Assembly (NCBI GenBank): GCA_964352855.1
Contig: CAYGTR010000003.1
Location: 57,715-121,714, forward strand
DNA from: Litorimonas sp964352855
Lineage (GTDB): Bacteria; Pseudomonadota; Alphaproteobacteria; Caulobacterales; Maricaulaceae
Length of the DNA stretch: 64,000 nucleotides
Reading direction: 5' to 3'
Part shown: piece by piece, positions 34,555 to 43,113 of the stretch
How positions within the stretch are numbered: position 1 is the stretch's first letter
Layout: each line of letters begins with the position of its first letter
Notes under the pieces: generated by a model
Told to the model about the DNA's origin: nothing
Database searches by the model: none
The model's input: the letters and a program-made list of their open reading frames with translations, nothing else
Program-made: the position numbers and the translations under genes

Positions 34555-35947
34555 AGTTACAATAAAGCCTCTGCGCATTTTCCTTGGCTCTGTTGCTTTT
34601 AGCGCTTTGTCGGCTTGCGCCAGCTTGTCCACCAGTCAAACAGAAGTTCCCAATACAGCCATAGATGTACCTGCCGAATGGCTATTAGACTTGCCTTCGG
34701 ATAGTGGAGTTACATTGAGCTGGGGCGAGCTATATGATGACCCCATATTATTAAATTACTTGCGAGAAGTCGCCGCTGAAAACTTTGATATCAGAACAGC
34801 ACAAATCCGCGTTATCAGTGCAGAAGCCGAATTAAAGCGCGCCGCAGCCCGCCTTAAACCTCGTTTTGATGCCAGTGCGTCCGCCTCTGGCTCCGCCCTT
34901 CTCTCTGATATTGATGACCCGTTTGACAGTTATGGATTGAGTGTTTCCGGACGATGGGATCCGGATATATTTGGTCAAACCCGCACAATCATTGAAAGCT
35001 CGCGGGCGAGCCTCCGCGCACAAGAAGCCTTGGCTGTGGACACCCGGCAAGCCGTGCTCGCAGCAACAGCCCGTTCTTATATTCGAGCTGTCGAAGCCGC
35101 ACTTCAAGTAGATTTAGCCAAAACTAATCTGGACTTCCTGACCGAAAGTCGCCGCATATCTGAGGCGCGTTATCGTTTAGGGGATACGGCTAAAGGGGAC
35201 TTCTCTTTTGCTGAGGCTAATTATCAAAGCGCTCTGGCGAGCTATGAAAGCACATTGCAATCTGCCCGCGCCGCCCGCCGTGCGCTCAGCCTCTTGCTTG
35301 GGGGCTACCCCGAAGAAGACCTTGCATTAGCGACGGAGCTGAATGCACCCAACACACTTCCTGCTCGCGGCTTACCTGCTTCTATCTTGGAACGAAGGCC
35401 GGATATTGTTGCCGCACGCGCGCAATTAGCGGGGCGCGTGGCCTCCCTTAAAGGGGCGAAGCTGGCACGTTGGCCAAGTCTCGATATCTCAGGCAGTCTG
35501 TCCTCCGGCTCCGCTTTTTCTGATCTCTTCGACCCCGGTGAATATGTCGCGCGTCTCGGCGCGGGCTTGTCTCAAGTCATTTTTGACGGCGGGGCGATCC
35601 GTGCAGGCATAGAGGGCGCGCAAGCCGACCTCGATATATCTCTATTGTCCTACGAACAAAGGTTGCGTCGAGCCATGGGGGAAATCACTGATGCTTATGA
35701 CCGTGCTGAAACACTGAAGCGGACATTGGTTAATCTTGAAGCCTCTTCGGAGGCCGCAAATGAGGCATTGCGTTTGGAGTCCATTCAGTTCGACCTCGGT
35801 GAAAGCTCCCTGCTGGATGTTCTGCAAGTCCAAACGCGCGTCAACAATATCGACGCCTCCCTCATCCGCACCAAGGCGGCGCTCTTGGAAACAGTGATCA
35901 CAGCGAATGAAGCGGTGGCAGGGTTTTCAGAAAATGAAACGCTGTAA
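34547..35947 (+). CDS. Outer-membrane efflux lipoprotein, NodT/TolC family
   Basis: 466 aa from the ATG at 34547, which overlaps the permease stop by eight bases and begins a signal peptide with lipobox SAC. The two TolC-like repeats are seen, with IDVPAEW near the N terminus and LPARGLPASILERRPDIVAARAQL at the centre, the classical NodT marker. It forms the trimeric outer-membrane duct that completes the adaptor-ATPase-permease pump. Substrate unknown. Confidence 0.92.
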   Translation: MSKVTIKPLRIFLGSVAFSALSACASLSTSQTEVPNTAIDVPAEWLLDLPSDSGVTLSWGELYDDPILLNYLREVAAENFDIRTAQIRVISAEAELKRAAARLKPRFDASASASGSALLSDIDDPFDSYGLSVSGRWDPDIFGQTRTIIESSRASLRAQEALAVDTRQAVLAATARSYIRAVEAALQVDLAKTNLDFLTESRRISEARYRLGDTAKGDFSFAEANYQSALASYESTLQSARAARRALSLLLGGYPEEDLALATELNAPNTLPARGLPASILERRPDIVAARAQLAGRVASLKGAKLARWPSLDISGSLSSGSAFSDLFDPGEYVARLGAGLSQVIFDGGAIRAGIEGAQADLDISLLSYEQRLRRAMGEITDAYDRAETLKRTLVNLEASSEAANEALRLESIQFDLGESSLLDVLQVQTRVNNIDASLIRTKAALLETVITANEAVAGFSENETL

Positions 35948-35974
35948 GGTTTAAATTTACAAACTTATTGATCG

Positions 35975-38407
35975 TTAAAACGCGTCTTCTTCCGGAAGGA
36001 AGATATCACGTTTGCCGCCGCTACCGGACGGGCCAATCATGCCTTCTTGTTCCATACGCTCAATGAGATCTGCAGCACGATTATAGCCGATAGAGAGTTT
36101 GCGTTGAACATAGCTGGTCGAGGCCTTTCTGTCTCGGGCAACAATCGCGACCGCTTGATCAAAGAGAGAGCCGCCTTCGCTTCCTCCGCCTGCCAATGTT
36201 GGGTCTTCTGGTCCTTCTTCGCGCTCCGTCGTGATGTCATCAAGATAGCTCGGCGCACCCTGAGCTTTGACAAATTCGGCCACGCGTTCAACCTCACCGT
36301 CCGAGACAAAAGGACCATGGTAACGTCGCGGGCGGCCTGTCCCCATATAAAGCATGTCCCCATTTCCGAGGAGCTGCTCTGCTCCCTGCTCACCCAAAAT
36401 AGTGCGGCTGTCGATTTTTGAACCCACACGGAAAGACACACGGGTCGGGAAATTGGCTTTAATGGTACCTGTAATCACATCAACAGACGGACGCTGTGTC
36501 GCCATAATCATATGGATGCCCGCGGCACGCGCCATTTGTGCCAAGCGCTGAACAGAACCTTCAATATCTTTTTTGGCGACCATCATGAGGTCGGCCATCT
36601 CGTCGATAATCACAACGATATAGGGCATAGGCTGGAATTCGAGCTCTTCTGTTTCGTATTCCGGCTCGCCTGTCTCTTTATTATATCCCGTCATCGTGGT
36701 TTTGGTCAGGGTTTCACCTGTGGCTTTGAACTCAGCGATTTTTTCATTAAAGCCCGCCATATTCCGCACGCCGATTTTTGACATTTTACGGTAGCGATCT
36801 TCCATCTCCCGCACCGTCCATTTCAAAGCAACAACCGCTTTTTTCGGCTCGGTCACAACGGGGGCCAGCAAATGCGGCGCACCATCATAAACGGATAATT
36901 CGAGCATTTTCGGATCAATCATGATAAATTTACACTGGTCTGGAGTAAGCGTGTACATCAGTGATAAGATCATTGAGTTAACAGCCACAGATTTACCGGA
37001 ACCCGTCGTCCCCGCGACAAGCAAATGCGGCATCTTCGCGAGATCCGCGACAAAAGGCGCCCCTCCAATATCTTCTCCCATAATCAGAGGCAGGGCGGCG
37101 TCAGATTCTGTGAATGTGCGAGAAGCCAACATATTTTTCAGCCACACAGTTTCACGACGTGTATTCGGCATCTCAATACCCATCGCATTACGACCCGGCA
37201 CAACGGCGATACGCGCAGATTGCGAGGCCATATTTCGCGCAATATCATCGGAAAGGTTGATGACACGCTGTGATTTCACGCCGGGCGCGGGTTCAAATTC
37301 AAAGAGGGTGACAACAGGGCCCGGTCGAACATCACCCATTTCGCCCTCTATACCATAATCCCCCATAACGCTGTGAAGTTGTTCAGATGCACGCGCTAAT
37401 GCTGTTTGATCATGCACTGCGGAACGCGGCGGCGGTGTCTTTAACAGTTCAAGCCCCGGCAGAACAAAATCTGCGCCTTCCGGGAAGTTATATTTAGGTT
37501 TCTTGGGCTTTGACTTAGGTTTGGTTTTCACTTTCGTTTTGGATTGCGGCAGCGTCTCTATATAAGCAGGCTGAGCCTGTGGTGCCGGCGCATAATTGGG
37601 TTGAGCGGCAGCGGCGGCGTCTGGCACATCGCGGAAAAGGTCTGATGTTCCCGCAGGCTGAGCCATATCGTCAATATAGGCTGTCTTAAAGAGCTTACGA
37701 AACAGACGCGCCAAAAAGACGGCGATGCGATCAATCCAAATGCGAAAATAAGCCCAGACAAGACCCGCTGCATCCATGACGTCAATTAGGTCTTTGGCCA
37801 CAATGCGCATAAAGCGCCCAAGACAAAATACGGCAATTACAAATGTCAAAGCCGCAATAATCGCGCTCGTGAAAGGAATATTAAAAGGCTCAAGCAGCGC
37901 GCGGCAGTTTAAAAAGATCAAATCGCCGATCCAACCTCCAAGCCCCGTCGCCAGAGGCCAGTCTTGCGGAATAGGAAATGCTGAGAGTGTGGCCGTTCCA
38001 AAGATAATTGCACCTGCCCACAGGCTAAATCGTCGCGCACGATCGAGGCGGTTTTTATAGGGGCGAGGTTTAAAAATCGCACGAATGCCTGTGAAAAGGG
38101 TCAGGCCTCCGGCTAAAATAGCCCCAAGGCCAAAGATTTGCATAGCTATATTCGCAAATCCGGCACCCGGGCGGCCCATCAAATTGCTGACGCCGCCAAT
38201 ACCGGCTGTGTCGCTTGTGCTATCAAAAGGGTTATAGCTCAGCACTGATAATAATATGAAAGCTGCAGTCGCTATAATCACCAAAGCCGTAATAGCCCGC
38301 TGAAATGGCCGGATTTGTCCGGCCTCAAGCTCAGCCATCATTGCATGCACGACTTCGGGGTCATACGCCATATCGGCATTTGCAGTTGCGGAAGGCGGTG
38401 GTGTCAT
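35975..38407 (-). CDS. ftsK: DNA translocase FtsK
   Basis: 810 aa. Four N-terminal membrane helices (about 45-220), a Pro/Gln/Lys linker, then the RecA-like motor with Walker A GTTGSGKSVAVNS near residue 467, and a C-terminal winged-helix gamma domain (FDQAVAIVARDRKASTSYVQRKLSIGYNRAADLI) that reads KOPS. It coordinates septation with chromosome-dimer resolution and terminus segregation. An AAGGGA ribosome-binding site precedes the ATG. A perfect CtrA-type box lies 56 bp upstream, and a GANTC site sits between the two. Confidence 0.96.
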   Translation of the reverse strand: MTPPPSATANADMAYDPEVVHAMMAELEAGQIRPFQRAITALVIIATAAFILLSVLSYNPFDSTSDTAGIGGVSNLMGRPGAGFANIAMQIFGLGAILAGGLTLFTGIRAIFKPRPYKNRLDRARRFSLWAGAIIFGTATLSAFPIPQDWPLATGLGGWIGDLIFLNCRALLEPFNIPFTSAIIAALTFVIAVFCLGRFMRIVAKDLIDVMDAAGLVWAYFRIWIDRIAVFLARLFRKLFKTAYIDDMAQPAGTSDLFRDVPDAAAAAQPNYAPAPQAQPAYIETLPQSKTKVKTKPKSKPKKPKYNFPEGADFVLPGLELLKTPPPRSAVHDQTALARASEQLHSVMGDYGIEGEMGDVRPGPVVTLFEFEPAPGVKSQRVINLSDDIARNMASQSARIAVVPGRNAMGIEMPNTRRETVWLKNMLASRTFTESDAALPLIMGEDIGGAPFVADLAKMPHLLVAGTTGSGKSVAVNSMILSLMYTLTPDQCKFIMIDPKMLELSVYDGAPHLLAPVVTEPKKAVVALKWTVREMEDRYRKMSKIGVRNMAGFNEKIAEFKATGETLTKTTMTGYNKETGEPEYETEELEFQPMPYIVVIIDEMADLMMVAKKDIEGSVQRLAQMARAAGIHMIMATQRPSVDVITGTIKANFPTRVSFRVGSKIDSRTILGEQGAEQLLGNGDMLYMGTGRPRRYHGPFVSDGEVERVAEFVKAQGAPSYLDDITTEREEGPEDPTLAGGGSEGGSLFDQAVAIVARDRKASTSYVQRKLSIGYNRAADLIERMEQEGMIGPSGSGGKRDIFLPEEDAF

Positions 38408-38414
38408 GCGTCAA

Positions 38415-38419
38415 GAATC
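38415..38419. promoter_or_regulatory. GANTC (CcrM-type) site upstream of ftsK
   Basis: GAATC, a target for the cell-cycle adenine methyltransferase CcrM of alphaproteobacteria, lies between the CtrA-type box and the ftsK start. A five-base motif alone is weak evidence. Confidence 0.3.
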
Positions 38420-38462
38420 CCTTTATCTTAAGAGATTGTGAACGCCGAGGGTAAAGGCAGGG

Positions 38463-38477
38463 TTAAGGTGATGTTAA
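38463..38477. promoter_or_regulatory. CtrA-type box TTAA-N7-TTAA upstream of ftsK
   Basis: TTAA-GGTGATG-TTAA, a perfect match to the CtrA consensus, lies 56 bp from the ftsK start and 132 bp from the divergent symporter. Cell-cycle control of a division gene is biologically coherent. Confidence 0.55.
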
Positions 38478-38608
38478 AATCTATGCTTTTTGAAGCATTT
38501 TTCTACGCCATGATTGTTCAAACGCCAAAACAGAGATTGGCAGAAGGGTGCTTGCTACCTGCTAAAAATTGTGGCTAGTATCTAAAGTATTAATATTCTG
38601 GGGATCAC

Positions 38609-39841
38609 ATGTTAGACCGCTTTCACCGCACATCACTACTCTTGCTTGTTGTTATCTCGGCAGGCCTAGCCATAGGGCTTTGGCTTTTAAATTGGACGTT
38701 TTTGGTAGAACCGATACATGTAAATAATGTGACCTTGGCAAAATCTATTGCCGCTTTGGCAAAAGATGCACTTTTCGTTCCGCTTAAACCTTTAATGTAT
38801 GCTCTTATTATTATGAGTATAGCGAGTTCCGTGGCCATATCGCGCGGCGGTATGGGCGCAAAGTTTATCCGTGTGCTGTTCTTTTTTGTTGGGTTCTCGT
38901 TGCTCGGCATGGCTTTAGCCATCATGGCCTATATCTCCTTTTCAGGCCTTAATATTTTGCCTGATCCCTCCACCATCGGTAGCGATTCAGCTGATCTGGC
39001 CCAAACGCCTTTTGCTTTGAAAATTTACGGGGTGTTGACATCTGCGTTGATGATTTCAATTTATGCAGGTTTGATATTTGGCGCAGGCCTTAAAAAAATC
39101 GGATTAGGTGAAGCCGCCGATAAGATGTCGGATATGTTCATAGCGGGTTTCCGTAAGTTCCTACAATTCACAATCCCTTTGGCTGTTTTCGGGTCAATCA
39201 CACTCGCTCTGAACAAGCCTGGAGGGGTGGAGACGCTCACCAATCTGGTTCCGCTCTTGATGCCTTATATGATGGCCATGGTTCTAGTCTGGATAGTCAT
39301 GGTTTTTGTGACTGCCGCCATTCAAGGGCATGGTATCGTGTTTGTCTTACGAGCCATTCTCCCGCAAGCCTTGGTCGCTTTTTCAACCTCAAGCTCTATG
39401 GCAACCTTACCCGCCACCAAAGTGGCTTGCGATCAACTTGGGGCCAATGGCGATGAGAGCACACCCTTCTTCACCATCGGCGCGACCATTAATATGGTCG
39501 GGACACTCATTGGTCTGTTATTGCTCTCACTTTATTCCATGAAAGCCTTTGGTATTGACGTTGATGTAGGCGATATGATCGTCGTTGGTTTCCAATCCAT
39601 GATTTTTGCAACTGCAGCCGCAGGCACGCCTTCCGCTTCTGTTGTTCTGTTGCAAGATATTTTGGTCAGCCAAGGTGTCTCTGCGGAATATGCGACCTAT
39701 GTCACTGGATTGATTATCACCATTGATACGCTCATCCTTGATCGCTTGCGGACTGTGTTAAACACACAATCAGATTCCATGAGCACGGCGAATGGCCTCA
39801 AGGTTTACTACCGCACACCGAAAACACTGATTGAAGATTAA
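38609..39841 (+). CDS. Dicarboxylate/amino-acid:cation symporter (DAACS) with altered NMDGT motif
   Basis: 410 aa with the glutamate-transporter fold: the serine-rich hairpin STSSSMATLPA and a TM8-like DRLRTVLNTQSD that keeps the substrate- and cation-binding D, R, T, N and D positions. The normally invariant NMDGT of TM7 reads NMVGT, so the Asp that helps bind sodium (D312 in GltPh) is lost. Coupling ions may differ. It is followed 37 bp later by a secreted M20 hydrolase, suggesting uptake of a released amino or organic acid. Confidence 0.87.
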   Translation: MLDRFHRTSLLLLVVISAGLAIGLWLLNWTFLVEPIHVNNVTLAKSIAALAKDALFVPLKPLMYALIIMSIASSVAISRGGMGAKFIRVLFFFVGFSLLGMALAIMAYISFSGLNILPDPSTIGSDSADLAQTPFALKIYGVLTSALMISIYAGLIFGAGLKKIGLGEAADKMSDMFIAGFRKFLQFTIPLAVFGSITLALNKPGGVETLTNLVPLLMPYMMAMVLVWIVMVFVTAAIQGHGIVFVLRAILPQALVAFSTSSSMATLPATKVACDQLGANGDESTPFFTIGATINMVGTLIGLLLLSLYSMKAFGIDVDVGDMIVVGFQSMIFATAAAGTPSASVVLLQDILVSQGVSAEYATYVTGLIITIDTLILDRLRTVLNTQSDSMSTANGLKVYYRTPKTLIED

Positions 39842-39878
39842 ACGCGCAATCAAAAAACCTCAAACAGATGGATATATT

Positions 39879-41186
39879 ATGAAAAAGCTGACAACGTCAT
39901 TTTTAGCCCTCGCAATTTGCAGTGTTTCGGCTTCAAGCTTTGCCGATGAGTCCCTTCGAAATGATATTGCGGCAGATTACAATCAAAACCTCGAAGCCCT
40001 TTTCACACATTTCCATGAAAATCCTGAACTCTCATTTTTAGAAACAAAAACCTCTGCCCGACTGGCCTCAGAATTGAAAGCCCTCGGTTATGAGGTCACA
40101 GAAGGTGTCGGTCGAACAGGCGTTGTGGCCGTGATGAAAAACGGTGCGGGCCCCACCGTCATGATCCGCGCAGATATGGACGGCCTGCCTGTCAAAGAAG
40201 ATAGTGGGCTATCATATGCCTCCAAAGCCAAACAAACTGATCTGGACGGCGTGGAGCAATATGTCATGCATGCCTGTGGTCATGATGTGCATGTCACATC
40301 ATTGATTGGTACCGCCCGTCAACTCGTGGCGCGGAAAAACAACTGGTCCGGCACCTTAGTTCTGATAGCGCAGCCCGCAGAAGAAATTATCTCCGGGGCG
40401 CGTGAAATGATAGAAGACGGGCTTTATGAGATATTCCCTAAACCTGATTATGCCCTCGCCTTTCATGTCAGCGCCCAAATGCCGACAGGTAAAATCAGTG
40501 TTCCAACGGACATTGCTTATTCCAGTTCTGACAGTGTCGACATCCAAGTCCGCGGCGTTGGCGCGCATGGCGCCTCGCCACACAAAGGCATCGATCCCGT
40601 TTTGGTGGCATCTCAAATCGTCGTGACATTACAATCCGTTATCTCCCGCACAATTGCACCTCTTGAAGCAGGCGTCATTACCGTTGGATCTATTCACGGC
40701 GGCACAAAACATAATATTATTGGAGACCGTGTGGATATGCAGCTCACTGTGCGCTCGAATAATCCTGAAATTCGGGAACAGCTTCTGGACGGAATTGACC
40801 GAGTTGCCGAAGGCGTGGCGCGATCGCTTAACGTACCTGAAGACTTGCTCCCAATTGTAAAGCGGTCGCCTACAAAGACAACGCCCCCCACCATCAATGA
40901 CACAGACACAGCGCTTCGTATTCGCGAGACCTTTCAAGCCAAACTGGGCAGTGACATCTTGTGGGACGTGCCTCGCCAAGGCATGGGCGCGGAAGATTTC
41001 GCCTATTTCATTACGCCTGAACTGGGCGTGAAAGGCGTTTACTTCGGAGTTGGCGGCACGAAACCCTCTGACGTCGATAGCGCACCGTCTCACCACTCCC
41101 CTTTCTTTAAAGTCGAACCGGAACCTTCAATTAAGCTCGGCACGGAAGCGATGGTTATCGGGGCATTAGAGCTGTTAAAGAAATAA
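39879..41186 (+). CDS. Secreted M20-family amidohydrolase
   Basis: 435 aa from the ATG at 39879, which begins a signal peptide ending at SASSFADES; an upstream in-frame start overlaps the symporter stop and hides it. Metal and catalytic motifs are ADMDGLPV, HACGHDVHVT, QPAEE and GAEDFAYF, the pattern of hippurate, IAA-amino-acid and N-acyl-amino-acid hydrolases with a Cys metal ligand. It should release an amino acid from an acyl or similar conjugate in the periplasm, where the upstream symporter could take it up. Confidence 0.9.
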   Translation: MKKLTTSFLALAICSVSASSFADESLRNDIAADYNQNLEALFTHFHENPELSFLETKTSARLASELKALGYEVTEGVGRTGVVAVMKNGAGPTVMIRADMDGLPVKEDSGLSYASKAKQTDLDGVEQYVMHACGHDVHVTSLIGTARQLVARKNNWSGTLVLIAQPAEEIISGAREMIEDGLYEIFPKPDYALAFHVSAQMPTGKISVPTDIAYSSSDSVDIQVRGVGAHGASPHKGIDPVLVASQIVVTLQSVISRTIAPLEAGVITVGSIHGGTKHNIIGDRVDMQLTVRSNNPEIREQLLDGIDRVAEGVARSLNVPEDLLPIVKRSPTKTTPPTINDTDTALRIRETFQAKLGSDILWDVPRQGMGAEDFAYFITPELGVKGVYFGVGGTKPSDVDSAPSHHSPFFKVEPEPSIKLGTEAMVIGALELLKK

Positions 41187-41288
41187 CACGCATCAAAAGA
41201 AAACCATAATTCGCCTGTAAAGCGCGAAGAGTTGAAGATAGGAAGCAAAGATCTCTAAACTGGGTCTTCGTTGGACTAAGGTGTTGTG

Positions 41289-42347
41289 ATGCGGATTATT
41301 TTATTTGTTTTGAACGCTATTCTCGTTTGGGTATTCGTCTCGACGGCCTCTGCGCAAAGCGCTAACAAATCGGACGTCCCTATTTCCCAAATTGAATTTG
41401 TTGGCGGCAAACTCGTGCAGGAAGATTGGAATAAAGGCATTTGGGTGGAATATGATTTCCGCAGCACGAAACGATATAACTTTATCAAGACTAACTATGA
41501 TAAACGTCGACTATCCCTTCAGGGTCTTGAAGGCAATGTACAGCTTATCATTGATCTGTCCGAAAAAACGATATCGGGGGAATGGCCGGGGCATCCTATG
41601 GGCAAGCTTTATGACGTCACAAATATTGACTATTTAAACACGGCTAAACCTATCCAAAAAGATCCACGACTTGAGCGCGTCATCCCAAATTATGTCCCAC
41701 CCGGAAAGAGCGTCCCCTCTATAAAACCCCCTAAAAAGAAAGCACGCCTATCGACAGAAACCTTAGGGGTTGCCCAATATAGAGGCGGACTCTTTTACAA
41801 AGTTGAAGGTAATGAGTGGCGGGAAAATGCCAGTAACAGCACAATATTTCGATTTAAAAATATCGGCTATAATAACCGCTCAATATTTCTGTATGACATA
41901 AGTCGCAACATTTTAATTGAATTGGACATTGCCGATAACATGTCTCGTATCAGTCATGATGGTGAAGCCCTAAACGACCTCTATGCCTTAACCTCTTTGG
42001 CGGAAGCTGAGCCATCTATTTTGCTTCCGGCCAACCCACAAACTCCGATGACACCCATCTCAAATCTAGACGGTAAAATGAACACCGACGAACGGGCGCA
42101 ATGCAGTGCCAAAGGCGGATTTGTTGAGCGTGCAGGCATGTTGGGCCATGAGCGTTGCACAATGCTGTACAACGACGGCGGCAATATCTGTATTGACACC
42201 TCCAATTGCGAAGGCAAGTGTTTGGCAACGGTTGAAGCTGCACAAGGCAAAGCCGTCAGCGGCCAATGCCAAAAAACTGACAATCCTTTTGGCTGCTATA
42301 CCGAAGTTATTGCAGGCTCAACAGGCCCAGCCCTTTGTGTGGATTAG
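41289..42347 (+). CDS. Secreted protein of unknown function with internal duplication and Cys-rich end
   Basis: 352 aa from the ATG at 41289 (AAGG seven bases upstream; an in-frame GTG at 41286 is too close). The signal peptide ends at STASAQSA. Two related segments, about 30-110 and 160-235, each contain Y(D/N)xR, a beta-rich stretch, IDLS/LDIA and end in LYD/LYA, which suggests a duplicated domain. The last 80 residues hold eight Cys and would be disulphide-bonded. Family not recognised. Confidence 0.75.
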   Translation: MRIILFVLNAILVWVFVSTASAQSANKSDVPISQIEFVGGKLVQEDWNKGIWVEYDFRSTKRYNFIKTNYDKRRLSLQGLEGNVQLIIDLSEKTISGEWPGHPMGKLYDVTNIDYLNTAKPIQKDPRLERVIPNYVPPGKSVPSIKPPKKKARLSTETLGVAQYRGGLFYKVEGNEWRENASNSTIFRFKNIGYNNRSIFLYDISRNILIELDIADNMSRISHDGEALNDLYALTSLAEAEPSILLPANPQTPMTPISNLDGKMNTDERAQCSAKGGFVERAGMLGHERCTMLYNDGGNICIDTSNCEGKCLATVEAAQGKAVSGQCQKTDNPFGCYTEVIAGSTGPALCVD

Positions 42348-42350
42348 AGG

Positions 42351-42375
42351 ATATGAGACAACAAGTCTCACATAT
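42351..42375 (+). terminator. Hairpin after the Cys-rich protein gene
   Basis: TGAGAC-AACAA-GTCTCA (42354-42370) with flanking AT pairs and one bulge, three bases after the stop. The T tract is weak, so termination is uncertain. Confidence 0.35.
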
Positions 42376-42427
42376 TTGTTATTTGGGTCTAACGGCTTTT
42401 TAAGTCTTCTTCTTTATCAACCGCCTC

Positions 42428-43033
42428 ATGAGACGGTTGGGATTTATACTTTTATTAGCGATTTTCGTGACGGCCTGCGCATCAGGGCCTTCCACGATGT
42501 CAAAAGGACAAGGCGGAAAAGCTGCTGACCGTGTTTCGGGTGGACAAACAGCCCTACCGGACCGGGTCGCATTTTATCAAAAAGACAAACGTTGGGGCCA
42601 TGAAAAGCTCGGACGCACAAATGATACAATGGCCTCTGACGGATGCCTCGTGACCGCCGCGTCTATGGCCCTTGCGAACTTGGGGTTTGAGACCAATCCG
42701 TCTGACCTGAATAAACGCCTAACGCATACAGACAGCTTTACGTCTCGTGGTTGGCTTATTTGGGACGGCATAAGTCGTGTTACAGGCGGCAAAGCCCAAG
42801 CGCGGTTTTACAAAAGTGTTGATGATGGCAAAATCAATCAATGTATTAATGATGGCTATTATCCGCTTGTGCAGTTTTACTTGCCAAACGGGCGCTCACA
42901 TTGGGCCATGATATTGGATCGTTCCGACAAAGGCTTTCACATGCGTGACCCTCTCCGCAAAGCTAACAAGCCCCTTATTTTCCCGCATAGTACAAAAAAA
43001 TTTAGGGCCTTACGCTGCGTAGGCTTAGCTTAA
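42428..43033 (+). CDS. C39-like cysteine peptidase lipoprotein
   Basis: 201 aa. Signal peptide with lipobox VTAC. The papain-like C39 pattern is present: Cys73 in SDGCLVTAASMAL, His158 in SHWAMILD and Asp in HMRDPLR. Similar double-glycine-peptidase-fold domains occur as stand-alone secreted proteins. No bacteriocin gene or transporter is adjacent, so the target is unknown. No ribosome-binding site is visible, and the ATG lies in the loop of a small hairpin (CAACCG 42418-42423 with CGGTTG 42434-42439). Confidence 0.78.
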   Translation: MRRLGFILLLAIFVTACASGPSTMSKGQGGKAADRVSGGQTALPDRVAFYQKDKRWGHEKLGRTNDTMASDGCLVTAASMALANLGFETNPSDLNKRLTHTDSFTSRGWLIWDGISRVTGGKAQARFYKSVDDGKINQCINDGYYPLVQFYLPNGRSHWAMILDRSDKGFHMRDPLRKANKPLIFPHSTKKFRALRCVGLA

Positions 43034-43113
43034 ACCCTCAATACACATCCTAAAAAGTTCTTGATTTGTTCTTTTCTTTCTGCTTTGTTTAAAGTTGTAA
43101 AGGGAGTTAAAGC

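Noticed and set aside
38533..38556. Sigma-54-like promoter (TTGGCAG ... TTGCT) before the symporter
   Set aside because: The GG and GC dinucleotides are 13 bases apart instead of the required 10.
42106..42528. 140-codon frame overlapping the Cys-rich protein and the C39-like lipoprotein
   Set aside because: Both overlapped genes have signal peptides and recognisable features; this frame has none.
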